Source: Terriglobales bacterium (GTDB lineage: Bacteria; Acidobacteriota; Terriglobia; Terriglobales; Acidobacteriaceae). From it: a DNA stretch of 64,000 nucleotides. Both the position numbers and the translations under genes were made by a program. How positions within the stretch are numbered: the stretch's first letter is position 1; each line of letters opens with the position of its first letter. The notes below the pieces were generated by a model. That model did no database searches and had not been told where the DNA came from. It saw only the letters and a list, made by a program, of their open reading frames with translations. The stretch spans positions 88,719-152,718 of the forward strand of contig DATMXP010000052.1 of the NCBI GenBank assembly GCA_035561515.1. Reading direction: 5' to 3'. Shown here piece after piece: positions 26,714 to 34,509 of this stretch.

Positions 26714-26931
26714 CGGAACATTGTTGCGAATTGTTACAACGGGCGGTGGACGGAGGCGCGATCTTGAACGAACCGCTCCAGCGGATGCATGGACGCATTC
26801 TCAACGAGATCGACTCAGATTATGCGGCCCGCTCACCCGAAGATCGGCCCAATCTATACCCCATGAATTTCTGTCCGTTTTGCGGACGGGCTATCTCGCG
26901 GACCGTATGGAACGCGGAAAAGAAGAAATAA
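26710..26931 (+). CDS. Hypothetical protein with a zinc-ribbon-like CPFCG motif, 73 aa
   Basis: Starts within the stop of the upstream gene (ATGA overlap). The C-terminus carries F-C-P-F-C-G-R, half of a zinc ribbon, and the N-terminus a Cys-Cys pair (EHCCELL) that could supply the other ligands. Similar small Cys proteins follow immunity- or effector-like genes in other genomes, but nothing specific can be claimed. Confidence 0.6.
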   Translation: MTEHCCELLQRAVDGGAILNEPLQRMHGRILNEIDSDYAARSPEDRPNLYPMNFCPFCGRAISRTVWNAEKKK

Positions 26932-27024
26932 AACCAGGCGGAATAAACCTGGTTAGCAGTTTCGGACGAAAACGGGCCTAACATCCAGATGCGCTTAGAG
27001 ACGCATCGAACAGGACGGATTACG

Positions 27025-27198
27025 GTGAACCATTTGGCTACGGCTCTGATTCTTATATTGACCATCACACTGGGAATGACCTTCGGAGTTGTTTCCGGAT
27101 ATCTCATCATCACAGGCGTACTGGGCGTCTTCGCGCGAAAGCCAAAAACCGAAAAGGCATCTCTCGCTCCCGCTACACAGGGCATCGCTGGCGACTGA
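27025..27198 (+). CDS. Small single- or two-pass membrane protein, 57 aa
   Basis: GTG start at 27025 chosen because it begins directly before the membrane segment (LATALILILTITLGMTFGVV, SGYLIITGVLGVF); an ATG at 26989 would add twelve polar residues. Short basic C-terminal tail. Function unknown. Followed by a strong terminator. Confidence 0.45.
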   Translation: MNHLATALILILTITLGMTFGVVSGYLIITGVLGVFARKPKTEKASLAPATQGIAGD

Positions 27199-27215
27199 TC
27201 AGCCCTCCCCAAATC

Positions 27216-27247
27216 AAAAGGCCCGATTCTATGCGGTCGGGCCTTTT
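27216..27247. terminator. Bidirectional intrinsic terminator
   Basis: 11-bp perfect stem AAAAGGCCCGA / TCGGGCCTTTT with a 10-base loop, A-run on one side and T-run on the other, between convergent genes. Confidence 0.92.
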
Positions 27248-27268
27248 CTATTTTCAGCGCTCTTCAGA

Positions 27269-28024
27269 TTACCGAGGCGTTCTCTCCGGGCGTTGCGGCA
27301 CATCCTGCCCTTGCTGTTGCATGCGCTGCAGTTCCTGCAGCAATTGTTCCGGTGTTTTAGGTCCGCCTCGCTCTCGACCCGGCACATTGCCTGCCTCATC
27401 CGGTGGACCCGGCTGGTAAATCTCCTGGCCTGGTGGTGGCTGTTCCTGCTGGCCCATCTCGTTAACGTTGCCCTCATCTTCCACGAACACATCTTCTGGC
27501 GGCTGGTAGTTCGTCTGCTGTGCCGGCTGGAAACTCGGCTGGTTCGTCGCGACATTGGTGTTGCCCATATTCGCTCCACCAACTCCGCGGTTTGTCAGTA
27601 TCACCCGCGCCAGCGCCGCCTGGTTCTGGGGTGACCCCACGATGATGTAGTCAAACTTTGAGCCTTCCAGTAACTGCTGCATTATGTCGCGTGGCTGACC
27701 GGGACCGAGATGCACCACTACGCGCTCCGAACTTACTCCGGGTGGAACCTCAAGCGCTGCTCCCGTCGCCCTGCGTACGCCGTTAAGTACGTCTCCGAGC
27801 GTGGAGTTCTCCGCCGTAATCGACAGCATCCCGTTCTGATATGTGATCCTGGGTGCTGTGGCCGGCATCTGCTCCGGCGTTAAAGGGACGGGCGGCGGAG
27901 CGGGTTGTTGTTCCTGTACGGGCGGAGGTGCTGTCTTTTGAGCTGCCTTCTTCTGCTTTGGAGTGGCTCCAAGAGCCGATCCCAGCAGCGTCAGAAGTAC
28001 GATCAACACTGCAATTTGTTTCAT
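27269..28024 (-). CDS. Secreted protein with an STN/secretin-N-like domain and Pro/Gln-rich tail
   Basis: 251 residues from the ATG at 28024 (signal peptide MKQIAVLIVLLTLLGSALGA). A Pro/Gln-rich linker leads to a beta-alpha-beta domain near residues 65-140 (ITYQNGMLSITAENSTLGDV, then LNGVRRATGAALEVPPGVSS and DYIIVGSPQN) that matches the secretin/TonB short N-terminal fold. The C-terminal third is low-complexity Gln/Pro/Glu. Periplasmic location inferred; role unknown, perhaps a pilus- or secretion-linked accessory. Confidence 0.7.
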   Translation of the reverse strand: MKQIAVLIVLLTLLGSALGATPKQKKAAQKTAPPPVQEQQPAPPPVPLTPEQMPATAPRITYQNGMLSITAENSTLGDVLNGVRRATGAALEVPPGVSSERVVVHLGPGQPRDIMQQLLEGSKFDYIIVGSPQNQAALARVILTNRGVGGANMGNTNVATNQPSFQPAQQTNYQPPEDVFVEDEGNVNEMGQQEQPPPGQEIYQPGPPDEAGNVPGRERGGPKTPEQLLQELQRMQQQGQDVPQRPERTPR

Positions 28025-28166
28025 TTTCTGCCTCGTCCCGTACCGCGATTCTACACCCATTTGTCCCACGACTAAGGAACGTAACTTGACGCCCGGCTTG
28101 CGTTGTTCAAACATCGGAACTGGCTAAGTTGGCATCCAATTCAAAGCAGCGGAAAACGCGAAGCAA

Positions 28167-29168
28167 ATGAACATGAAAAGCCTTCATCAAGTCAGGATTT
28201 CCTGGGTTTTGATTCTGATGTTCGCCTGCGTCATGGCAACCCCCGTCATCGCGGAGGAGTGCAGGGTCGGCTCTGAAATCGACACCGCCACTCGCACTGC
28301 TATCGAAAACGCGGCCCAGCGCTACTATCAGGCCGCTGCGGCGGGCAACACAGCAGACCTGCAACAGAACTCCATTCCTGCCGTTTCTTCCGATTTTGCC
28401 GGTATTCAAGCGGCAATCAATGAGAACAAGGACAATTTCGGCACCGGTTCCAGCATCCGTGGCATCTACCAGCTCGATGCGCAAGGGAATGCTCCCTTGA
28501 AGCGTGCCGAATTCTACTGTGGCATCATGAATTCGCCCAACTACGTTGGGTTTGCCATCCCCAACCTGCCTCCCGGCAACTACGCACTTGCCATGCTCGA
28601 TGCCCAGGGCGGCAAGAATCCCATTACCGTCTCATTCGTCCTGCAACAGGTTGGCGCCCAATGGAAGATCGGCGGCGTTTACATCCGTCCGACCGCAATC
28701 AATGGACACGACAGCAAGTGGTATATAGCCCAGGCCCAGCAGTACAAAGCTAAAGGCCAGAACCTGAACGCCTGGTTCTATTACCTGACCGCATGGGACC
28801 TTGCTGCCCCGGTCCGCTTCATGGGAACCAAGGCGCTGGATCGCATCGCTGACGAAATGCAATCCGTTCGTCCACAGAATCCAATTTCGCCGCAGTCGCC
28901 CGTGGATCTTTCCTTCAATGGCAAAAGCTACAAGGTCACGGACTTGTTCCCGGTCCCTCTCACCGACGGACTTGGGCTGGTCGTGAAGTTCCAGGTCCCG
29001 GATGTTTCGAACACGGCCGCTGCCTACGCCGATAACGTTAGCGTCATGAAGGCCCTGCTCAACCAGTACCCCGAACTCCGTGAGGCGTTCGTGAGTATCG
29101 TGGCGCGGGCGGTTGCACCAAGCGGAAACGACTATGGCACCTTGCTGTCGATGAAAGACATAAAGTAG
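28167..29168 (+). CDS. Secreted protein of unknown function, 333 aa
   Basis: Signal peptide (ISWVLILMFACVMATPVIA) then an N-terminal helical region with RYYQAAAAGNTADLQ, reminiscent of NTF2/SnoaL-like folds, a Pro/Gly beta stretch (GFAIPNLPPGNYALAMLDA) and a C-terminal segment with a regular hydrophobic pattern. The middle contains NAWFYYLTAWDLAAP, tetratricopeptide-like. No enzyme motif. Flanked by a strong terminator. Confidence 0.7.
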   Translation: MNMKSLHQVRISWVLILMFACVMATPVIAEECRVGSEIDTATRTAIENAAQRYYQAAAAGNTADLQQNSIPAVSSDFAGIQAAINENKDNFGTGSSIRGIYQLDAQGNAPLKRAEFYCGIMNSPNYVGFAIPNLPPGNYALAMLDAQGGKNPITVSFVLQQVGAQWKIGGVYIRPTAINGHDSKWYIAQAQQYKAKGQNLNAWFYYLTAWDLAAPVRFMGTKALDRIADEMQSVRPQNPISPQSPVDLSFNGKSYKVTDLFPVPLTDGLGLVVKFQVPDVSNTAAAYADNVSVMKALLNQYPELREAFVSIVARAVAPSGNDYGTLLSMKDIK

Positions 29169-29185
29169 TTCACTGGATATACAAG

Positions 29186-29214
29186 AAGGGCACGGACTCG
29201 CTCCGTGCCCTTTG
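29186..29214. terminator. Bidirectional intrinsic terminator
   Basis: 11-bp perfect stem AAGGGCACGGA / TCCGTGCCCTT, loop CTCGC, then T-run, between convergent genes. Confidence 0.9.
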
Positions 29215-29231
29215 TCAGCTGTTTGCTTTTT

Positions 29232-30164
29232 CTACCGTTGTCCCAGGCTGGCTGATTCAGTCGCCGTTCTTTTGAGCGGAGGCTCCTTCACTCCCAAGCC
29301 AGCGGCTACCGCAAACAATCGGTCGCTCTCTTGAATGTTTCTTTCCACCCCACGCCCGAGACGGTAAAGAACCGCAAGATTGTAGATTGACTGCGCGAGG
29401 CCGTGCTCAGCAGCCCTGCCGAACCAGTAGACGGCTTTCTGCCCGTCGGGAGCGAGCCCAAATCCCCCGCGATCGTAGAGGAAGCCCAGGTTATTCTCGG
29501 CGAGGACCGATCCACGCTCCGCCGCCTTCAGGTTCCACTCAGCCGCAAGCGCGTAATCTCTTGGCGTGCCCTTTCCGTTCGTGTAGGCCCACGCTAGGCA
29601 CTCCAATGCAGCCAGGTCTCCCTTCGACGCGGCACGCTGGAACAATTCGAACCCTTTCGCCTCGTCCGCCTCCACGCCCCGTCCATACATGTACTGCTTC
29701 CCCAGGGCTGAGAACGCAGGATAGTAACTCTTCTTTACCGCGCGGGAATACCAGTCCACCGCCGCCTGCTGGCTCTCCTTAACACCGCGGCCTGACGCGA
29801 ACATAACGCCTACGTTCATCTCTGCCGGAGCAAATCCGGAACTCGCTGCTCGCAGAAACCACCGGAACGCCTCCGCGTCGTCCTGGGTCACGCCTCGACC
29901 TTCGGCATACATCCCGCCAAGACGATTCTGCGCAAACGCATCCCCGCTGTTCGCCGCACGCCGATACCACTTTGCCGCCTGCTCGTCCTTATGCGCGCAT
30001 TGGAAAAATTTGGCGAGTTCCAGTTGTGCCTGAACGTCGCCGTCCTCGGCTTGTTTTTCAAGACCCTTCTGCGCTTTTGTGAACTCCTCACAGCCATTCT
30101 CAGCAGCAGCAGTCAACGCGACCAATAGCAGGCAAGCGACTACAGAACCGAATCGCAATCTCAT
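29232..30164 (-). CDS. SEL1-repeat (TPR-like) secreted protein
   Basis: 310 residues from the ATG at 30164, which begins a signal peptide (MRLRFGSVVACLLLVALTAA); an upstream GTG at 30197 is possible. About seven SEL1 repeats follow, for example LGGMYAEGRGVTQDDAEAFR, VMFASGRGVKESQQAA, QYMYGRGVEADEAKGFE and YTNGKGTPRDYALAAEW. Such repeats build superhelices for protein binding. Periplasmic location expected; partner unknown. Confidence 0.9.
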   Translation of the reverse strand: MRLRFGSVVACLLLVALTAAAENGCEEFTKAQKGLEKQAEDGDVQAQLELAKFFQCAHKDEQAAKWYRRAANSGDAFAQNRLGGMYAEGRGVTQDDAEAFRWFLRAASSGFAPAEMNVGVMFASGRGVKESQQAAVDWYSRAVKKSYYPAFSALGKQYMYGRGVEADEAKGFELFQRAASKGDLAALECLAWAYTNGKGTPRDYALAAEWNLKAAERGSVLAENNLGFLYDRGGFGLAPDGQKAVYWFGRAAEHGLAQSIYNLAVLYRLGRGVERNIQESDRLFAVAAGLGVKEPPLKRTATESASLGQR

Positions 30165-30349
30165 TGGTGTCCGCCTTGAAGGAATGCCATTGCTCACCCC
30201 TGAAGAGCAATGAATGGCTCGACACAGTAGTCTTGTCCCTGAAAATTGTCAATCGGTAACAGAAGGGTATCGCCTCGCCCCAATCCGACCGGACTCGGCG
30301 ACCTGGGCCTAGCGTGAGATGTTGATTATCGAAACCCTACTCAAGTGCC

Positions 30350-32146
30350 TCAGGCTGCCTCTTCCTTCGGCACCGGCACCACCTTCTCGAACACGCACTC
30401 TTTGGGATCCTTATCGAATCGCAACCCTTCGAACACCGGCGCCCTCATCTTGATCGCGCCGCTCTGTCCCTCGTGCGTCCACTCCGTAAACTTGATCTCC
30501 GCCACCAACTCAGGTTTCACCCAATGCGGTTTCCGGGTCGCCTCGACCTTCCCATGAAATGGACTTTTGTTCGTTTCAAGCTGATGAAGCCGCTTCCACA
30601 TCTCCGCGTGCGACGCCGCGTTGAACCCGCTGCCCGCGTGACCCACATGGATCAACCGGCCCTTGTCGTCGTAAAGCCCAAGTATCAACGATCCAAAATT
30701 CTCGCGGCTGCCCCTGGGATCCGTATACCCGCCGATCACGCACTCCTGGCGCTTGGTGATTTTCATCTTCAGCCATTCGCGCGTCCGCTTTTGCACGTAA
30801 CAACTTCTCCGGCGCTTCGCGATGATCCCTTCCAGCGCCTTCTGTTTCGCTGCCTCATATAACTTCTCGCCCTCGGCCACGAAATGGTCCGAGTACTTAA
30901 GGATCTCGCTCTCCCTGATAACCTGCTTCAACAACTCTTTTCGCTGCTCCAGATCAACCCGCATCAGGTTGTAGCCGTCCAGATACAGCAGGTCGAACAC
31001 GTAATACAGCACCGGAATCTCCGTATTCGGACGCGACCTCTTCACCCCCGACCGTATCCCCGCCCGCTGCTGCATCAGCGAAAACGATGGCCGCCCCTCC
31101 TCGTCGAACGCCACGATTTCTCCATCCAGCACCGCGTGTTTCCCCTTTACCAGCTTCGGCAGTTCACGCAGCTCCGGATACAGCGACGTCATCTCATTCT
31201 GGTTGCGCGACACCAGTCGCACCTCGCCATCCTCAATGAACGCTACCGCCCGATAGCCATCCCACTTGATTTCATACAGCCACTCATCCGACGAGAACGC
31301 CTTCTCCGTCAGGGTCGCCAGCATCGGTTGAATGACTCTCGGCATGTCACCCTTCTGCACGCCTTTTAATTCCGCCACGTTCAAATCCCCGGGGGCTTCA
31401 TCCACGTCGGGTGTGGGCGAGGGTCGCATCTTAGACTTTGTCCTCGGTTTTCGACCCTGTATGTCTTTGTGTTTGTGCGTCTCTGTGGTTGTTTTTCTAT
31501 CCGCCTTCTTCACCGCGTCCGCCAACCACGAATCTTTCGCCTTCTTCGGCGACGCCTTCCGGTTCGACTCCCATTCCGCCGAACCCTCATCCTCTGCGAT
31601 CCGCTTCAGCGACCGCTTCGTCAACACCGACCAGTCCAGTTTGTCGACATCAAAGCCCGGCTTCACCGCTTCGTCTTTCTTCTTGATCAGCAGCCATTCG
31701 TTGCCCTTTGACCCCGGACGCCGCGCCTTCATGTGCGCCAGCACAAACTCGCCCTTCAGCTTCTTCCCGTTCAGTCGAAACTTCAGGTCGCCCTTCTTCA
31801 GCATCTCGCTCGCATTGCCGAGTGGTTCCCACGTGCCGGTGTCCCACACCATCACCGTGCCCGCGCCGTAGTTTCCCTCCGGGATGATCCCCTCGAAATG
31901 GAAGTACGACACCGGATGGTCTTCCACCATCATTGCCAGCCGCTTGTCCGCCGGGTTGAGCGACGGCCCCTTCGGTACCGCCCACGACTTCAACACACCC
32001 TCCATCTCCAACCGGAAGTCGTAATGCAAGTGCGACGCATGATGCTTCTGCACCACGAACCTGCGCTGCGACTTCTTCTCCACCTTCGGCGGAGGCTCAG
32101 GCGTCTCCTGGAACCGGCGTTTGCGCTTGTACTCTTCGAGTGCCAC
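30350..32146 (-). CDS. ligD: ATP-dependent DNA ligase D lacking the polymerase domain
   Basis: 598 residues: a 3'-phosphoesterase domain (about 28-155, HHASHLHYDFRLEMEG and EGIIPEGNYGAGTV), a long Lys/Thr/Pro linker (about 185-265), then the ligase domain (about 270-590) with adenylation motif K294-W-D-G-Y-R and the OB-fold part with VIGGYTDPRGSRENFGSL. It seals breaks in non-homologous end joining. The primase/polymerase module of larger LigD proteins is absent, and no Ku gene is in the window. The linker contains an odd repeat-derived stretch (see repeat entry). Confidence 0.95.
   Translation of the reverse strand: MALEEYKRKRRFQETPEPPPKVEKKSQRRFVVQKHHASHLHYDFRLEMEGVLKSWAVPKGPSLNPADKRLAMMVEDHPVSYFHFEGIIPEGNYGAGTVMVWDTGTWEPLGNASEMLKKGDLKFRLNGKKLKGEFVLAHMKARRPGSKGNEWLLIKKKDEAVKPGFDVDKLDWSVLTKRSLKRIAEDEGSAEWESNRKASPKKAKDSWLADAVKKADRKTTTETHKHKDIQGRKPRTKSKMRPSPTPDVDEAPGDLNVAELKGVQKGDMPRVIQPMLATLTEKAFSSDEWLYEIKWDGYRAVAFIEDGEVRLVSRNQNEMTSLYPELRELPKLVKGKHAVLDGEIVAFDEEGRPSFSLMQQRAGIRSGVKRSRPNTEIPVLYYVFDLLYLDGYNLMRVDLEQRKELLKQVIRESEILKYSDHFVAEGEKLYEAAKQKALEGIIAKRRRSCYVQKRTREWLKMKITKRQECVIGGYTDPRGSRENFGSLILGLYDDKGRLIHVGHAGSGFNAASHAEMWKRLHQLETNKSPFHGKVEATRKPHWVKPELVAEIKFTEWTHEGQSGAIKMRAPVFEGLRFDKDPKECVFEKVVPVPKEEAA
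31459..31497 (-). repeat. Repeat-like string inside the ligD linker
   Basis: On the minus strand this stretch reads AACCACAGAGACGCACAAAC followed by ACAAAGACATACAG, close to the intergenic 'ccacggagacacagaggcagag' element at 13.1 kb. It encodes linker residues about 219-230 (TETHKHKDIQ), in frame. Suggests that a copy of the dispersed element was inserted into, or arose in, the coding sequence. Confidence 0.45.
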
Positions 32147-32498
32147 GTAAGGTTAGTTTCGCCTTTCGTACTGCGAGTTTGTTCCTATCTCGGGAATATT
32201 CGTGCCAGAACGGGAATTCGGCGGTTCAATCCGGGAAGATTTTGTTCCATTTTGGGATGGAGCCTAACCACGAAGTTACTCAAATTCCATCTATACCGAT
32301 AACGTTAACTTCCCAAAGTGCGCAACAGATTGCACTCTTCCCGATATGGAACTTCCACAATTCCTGAAAACCAGCCACAGACGCCGTGTTTCGCGCGGAT
32401 AAAAAGGCCATCCACGTGCGCAATGTACTTCCACGCCCCTGCCGGCGCAAGGAACTGACAGAGGCTGCAAGATCATTCCCAATTCAGGAGATGTTTTA
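32147..32498. other. Gene-free stretch of 352 bases
   Basis: Divergent spacer between ligD and the PEP-CTERM gene. AT-rich near the middle, with AGGAG ahead of the downstream ATG. I saw no sigma-54-type element of the kind known for some PEP-CTERM genes, no hairpin and no convincing open frame. Confidence 0.5.
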
Positions 32499-33191
32499 AT
32501 GGGCCACTTCGTCAAGGTTCTGATGCTGGTGCTGCTGCTTGGTCTGGCAACTACGCTACTGGCAGAGACCGTTACCGTCGGTAATCCGAATGTTTCATAC
32601 TCAGTAAACGACGGCACCAATTTCTACGTCAGCAATACCTCTATATTCAGGGTGCTTCCCGGAGGCACCGTAGCGTCGGCCCCCGTGGCGGGAAACTTCT
32701 GGCAGATCACCAACACGCCCACCTATTCCGACGCCGGCGTTGTCCTGTACTTCAGCAATCCTCTGCTGCTGGGCGATCTCCGCAGCATTTCCGTCACCTC
32801 CGACAATCCTTCAGCGATCAACGTGAACCTCTGGCTCGACACCGGCAATAACGGCACGCTGTTTTCGTTTTCCGGAACGCAGTTCACCGGCCTGAACGGC
32901 GACAGCTATGCCGGCGCTTCCGGTTCCTTCATCGATCAGGACACGCTGTTCTACATGTTTGGCGGAAACGGCGCGGGAACCCAATACACGCTCGGCCAAC
33001 TTCAGGCAGGCGCGGACTCCGGCATCGATGCCAATACCCGTGTGGCCCTCTGGGTTGGGATCACTAACGCCGACGTTGCCAACATCTCGAAGATCGACGT
33101 CACTTCCGTTCCCGAGCCAGCCACCATGTCTCTGCTCGGCGCAGGATTCGTGGCGTTCGCCTTCGGCCTGCGGAAGCGTATTTCGCGGTAA
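32499..33191 (+). CDS. PEP-CTERM sorting-signal protein
   Basis: 230 residues: signal peptide (VLMLVLLLGLATTLLA), a beta-rich body with many Asn, Ser and Thr, and a C-terminal V-P-E-P-A-T motif followed by a membrane helix and a basic tail (GLRKRISR). This tripartite tail targets the protein to the exosortase system for surface sorting, often in exopolysaccharide-producing bacteria. No exosortase gene is in the window. Confidence 0.92.
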   Translation: MGHFVKVLMLVLLLGLATTLLAETVTVGNPNVSYSVNDGTNFYVSNTSIFRVLPGGTVASAPVAGNFWQITNTPTYSDAGVVLYFSNPLLLGDLRSISVTSDNPSAINVNLWLDTGNNGTLFSFSGTQFTGLNGDSYAGASGSFIDQDTLFYMFGGNGAGTQYTLGQLQAGADSGIDANTRVALWVGITNADVANISKIDVTSVPEPATMSLLGAGFVAFAFGLRKRISR

Positions 33192-33240
33192 GCAAGACTC
33201 TTGTTGCATATAGCATTGACCTCCTGCTATAAAAGTGAAG

Positions 33241-33276
33241 ACGCGCTGCCCACAGGGGTGGCGCGTTTCGCTTTTT
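33241..33276 (+). terminator. Probable terminator after the PEP-CTERM gene
   Basis: 11-bp imperfect stem (ACGCGCTGCCC with GGGTGGCGCGT, two wobble pairs), short loop, then TTCGCTTTTT. Confidence 0.7.
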
Positions 33277-33340
33277 GAACACAAATTCCAGGCGCCTGCG
33301 GTCCTCCGAGACCGTGGGCGCTTTTCTTTTGGAGGAAACA

Positions 33341-33847
33341 ATGCTTCAACTGCTCCTTGCCACCCTGCTACTGTTCTGTGGCATGGCATATGCCCAGTCC
33401 ACGCCTGAACCCATGCGCGCCACGCAATCCGGCGAAATTCTCATCCACGGGCCTGTCGACCAGATCTACCAGCTCTTCACGCCCAAGGGAGAACTCCTCT
33501 GGATCCCCACATGGAAGTACACGCCTGTTTATCCGGCCAGCGGTGAAACCGAACTCGACATGGTCTTCCGCACCGACGACGGGGCCACCACCTGGTCGCT
33601 TGCGCGTTACGAGCCGCCGAAGGCATCCGTCTACGTGCTGATGAATCCCAACCTCGTCGCGCGGATCGAAGTTCATTGCCGCGCCGAATCGGCCAACCAA
33701 ACCGCGATGCGCATCACGTACACCTGGACCGCCCTCACCGAAGAAGGACGCAAGCACATCGTCAGCCCCGACGAATTCAAAACCAAGATGGCACGGTGGA
33801 AAGCCTGGCTCGACGATTACTCAACCAAGCAGGGCTGGAAGAAGTAG
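33341..33847 (+). CDS. Secreted SRPBCC/START-like protein
   Basis: 168 residues from the ATG at 33341, which has GGAGGAA upstream; the frame extends to 33275 without support. Signal peptide (LLLATLLLFCGMAYA), then a domain with GEILIHGPVDQIYQLFTPKG and EVHCRAESANQTAMRITYTW, typical of the helix-grip SRPBCC fold that binds hydrophobic ligands. Ligand unknown. Followed by a terminator. Confidence 0.65.
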   Translation: MLQLLLATLLLFCGMAYAQSTPEPMRATQSGEILIHGPVDQIYQLFTPKGELLWIPTWKYTPVYPASGETELDMVFRTDDGATTWSLARYEPPKASVYVLMNPNLVARIEVHCRAESANQTAMRITYTWTALTEEGRKHIVSPDEFKTKMARWKAWLDDYSTKQGWKK

Positions 33848-33865
33848 GGAACTGATCGACTTGTG

Positions 33866-33892
33866 AAGGTCGGTCCGCTCGACCGACCTTTC
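33866..33892 (+). terminator. Intrinsic terminator
   Basis: 10-bp perfect stem AAGGTCGGTC / GACCGACCTT, loop CGCTC, short T-run. Confidence 0.88.
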
Positions 33893-33993
33893 ATCCATTG
33901 CCCTTCCGTCTAACTTCTCATATACTCCGCCATCGTTCTTTCTAAACGTCAACCGGTAGTCGGGCCTCCAGATCCAAACTCGAAAGGAACGCC

Positions 33994-34449
33994 ATGCAAC
34001 GACTCTCGTGGTTGCTGTTTGCCTGCATTCTCATTCTCGCTTGCGGCACGCTGATTGCCGCCGACGACGCCGACACCAAGGCGCTCATTGCGCTCGACGA
34101 AGAGTGGTCGAAAGCCGCGGTCGCGCATGATGCTGACAAAGTCGCCTCCTTCTACGCCGAAGACGCGCATCTCTATCCGCCCAACGAACCAGGATTCGTC
34201 GGGCGTGACAAGGCCAGGGAATCCTGGGCGAAGACTCTCTCCGATCCGAACGTGACCGTTTCCTGGAAGACGACCTCGGCCGGTATCGACGGCAACACCG
34301 GATGGACCGCCGGAACCACTCAAGCTTCCATCAAGGGCGCTGATGGCAAAACCACCGTGCAGACAGGGAAGTACCTCTGCGTATGGAAGAAAGGTCCGGA
34401 CGGCAAATGGAAAGCCGTACACGACATGTGGAATAACGACAGCAAGTAA
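33994..34449 (+). CDS. SnoaL-like/DUF4440 secreted protein
   Basis: 151 residues. N-terminal hydrophobic segment ending in LILACGT suggests lipid attachment at Cys (inference); then an NTF2-like domain with DEEWSKAAVAHDADKVASFY, AEDAHLYPPNEPGFVGRDK and a C-terminal GKYLCVWKKGPDGKWKAVHD. DUF4440/SnoaL-like proteins include ketosteroid-isomerase relatives; no catalytic assignment possible. Confidence 0.8.
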   Translation: MQRLSWLLFACILILACGTLIAADDADTKALIALDEEWSKAAVAHDADKVASFYAEDAHLYPPNEPGFVGRDKARESWAKTLSDPNVTVSWKTTSAGIDGNTGWTAGTTQASIKGADGKTTVQTGKYLCVWKKGPDGKWKAVHDMWNNDSK

Positions 34450-34463
34450 TCCACTCAAAGCAA

Positions 34464-34496
34464 AACCCCGGCCCGCGTTGCGCAGACCGGGGTTCT
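34464..34496. terminator. Bidirectional intrinsic terminator
   Basis: Perfect 8-bp stem AACCCCGG / CCGGGGTT with a 15-base loop, between convergent genes. Confidence 0.75.
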
Positions 34497-34509
34497 CACT
34501 CTTGCCGCA

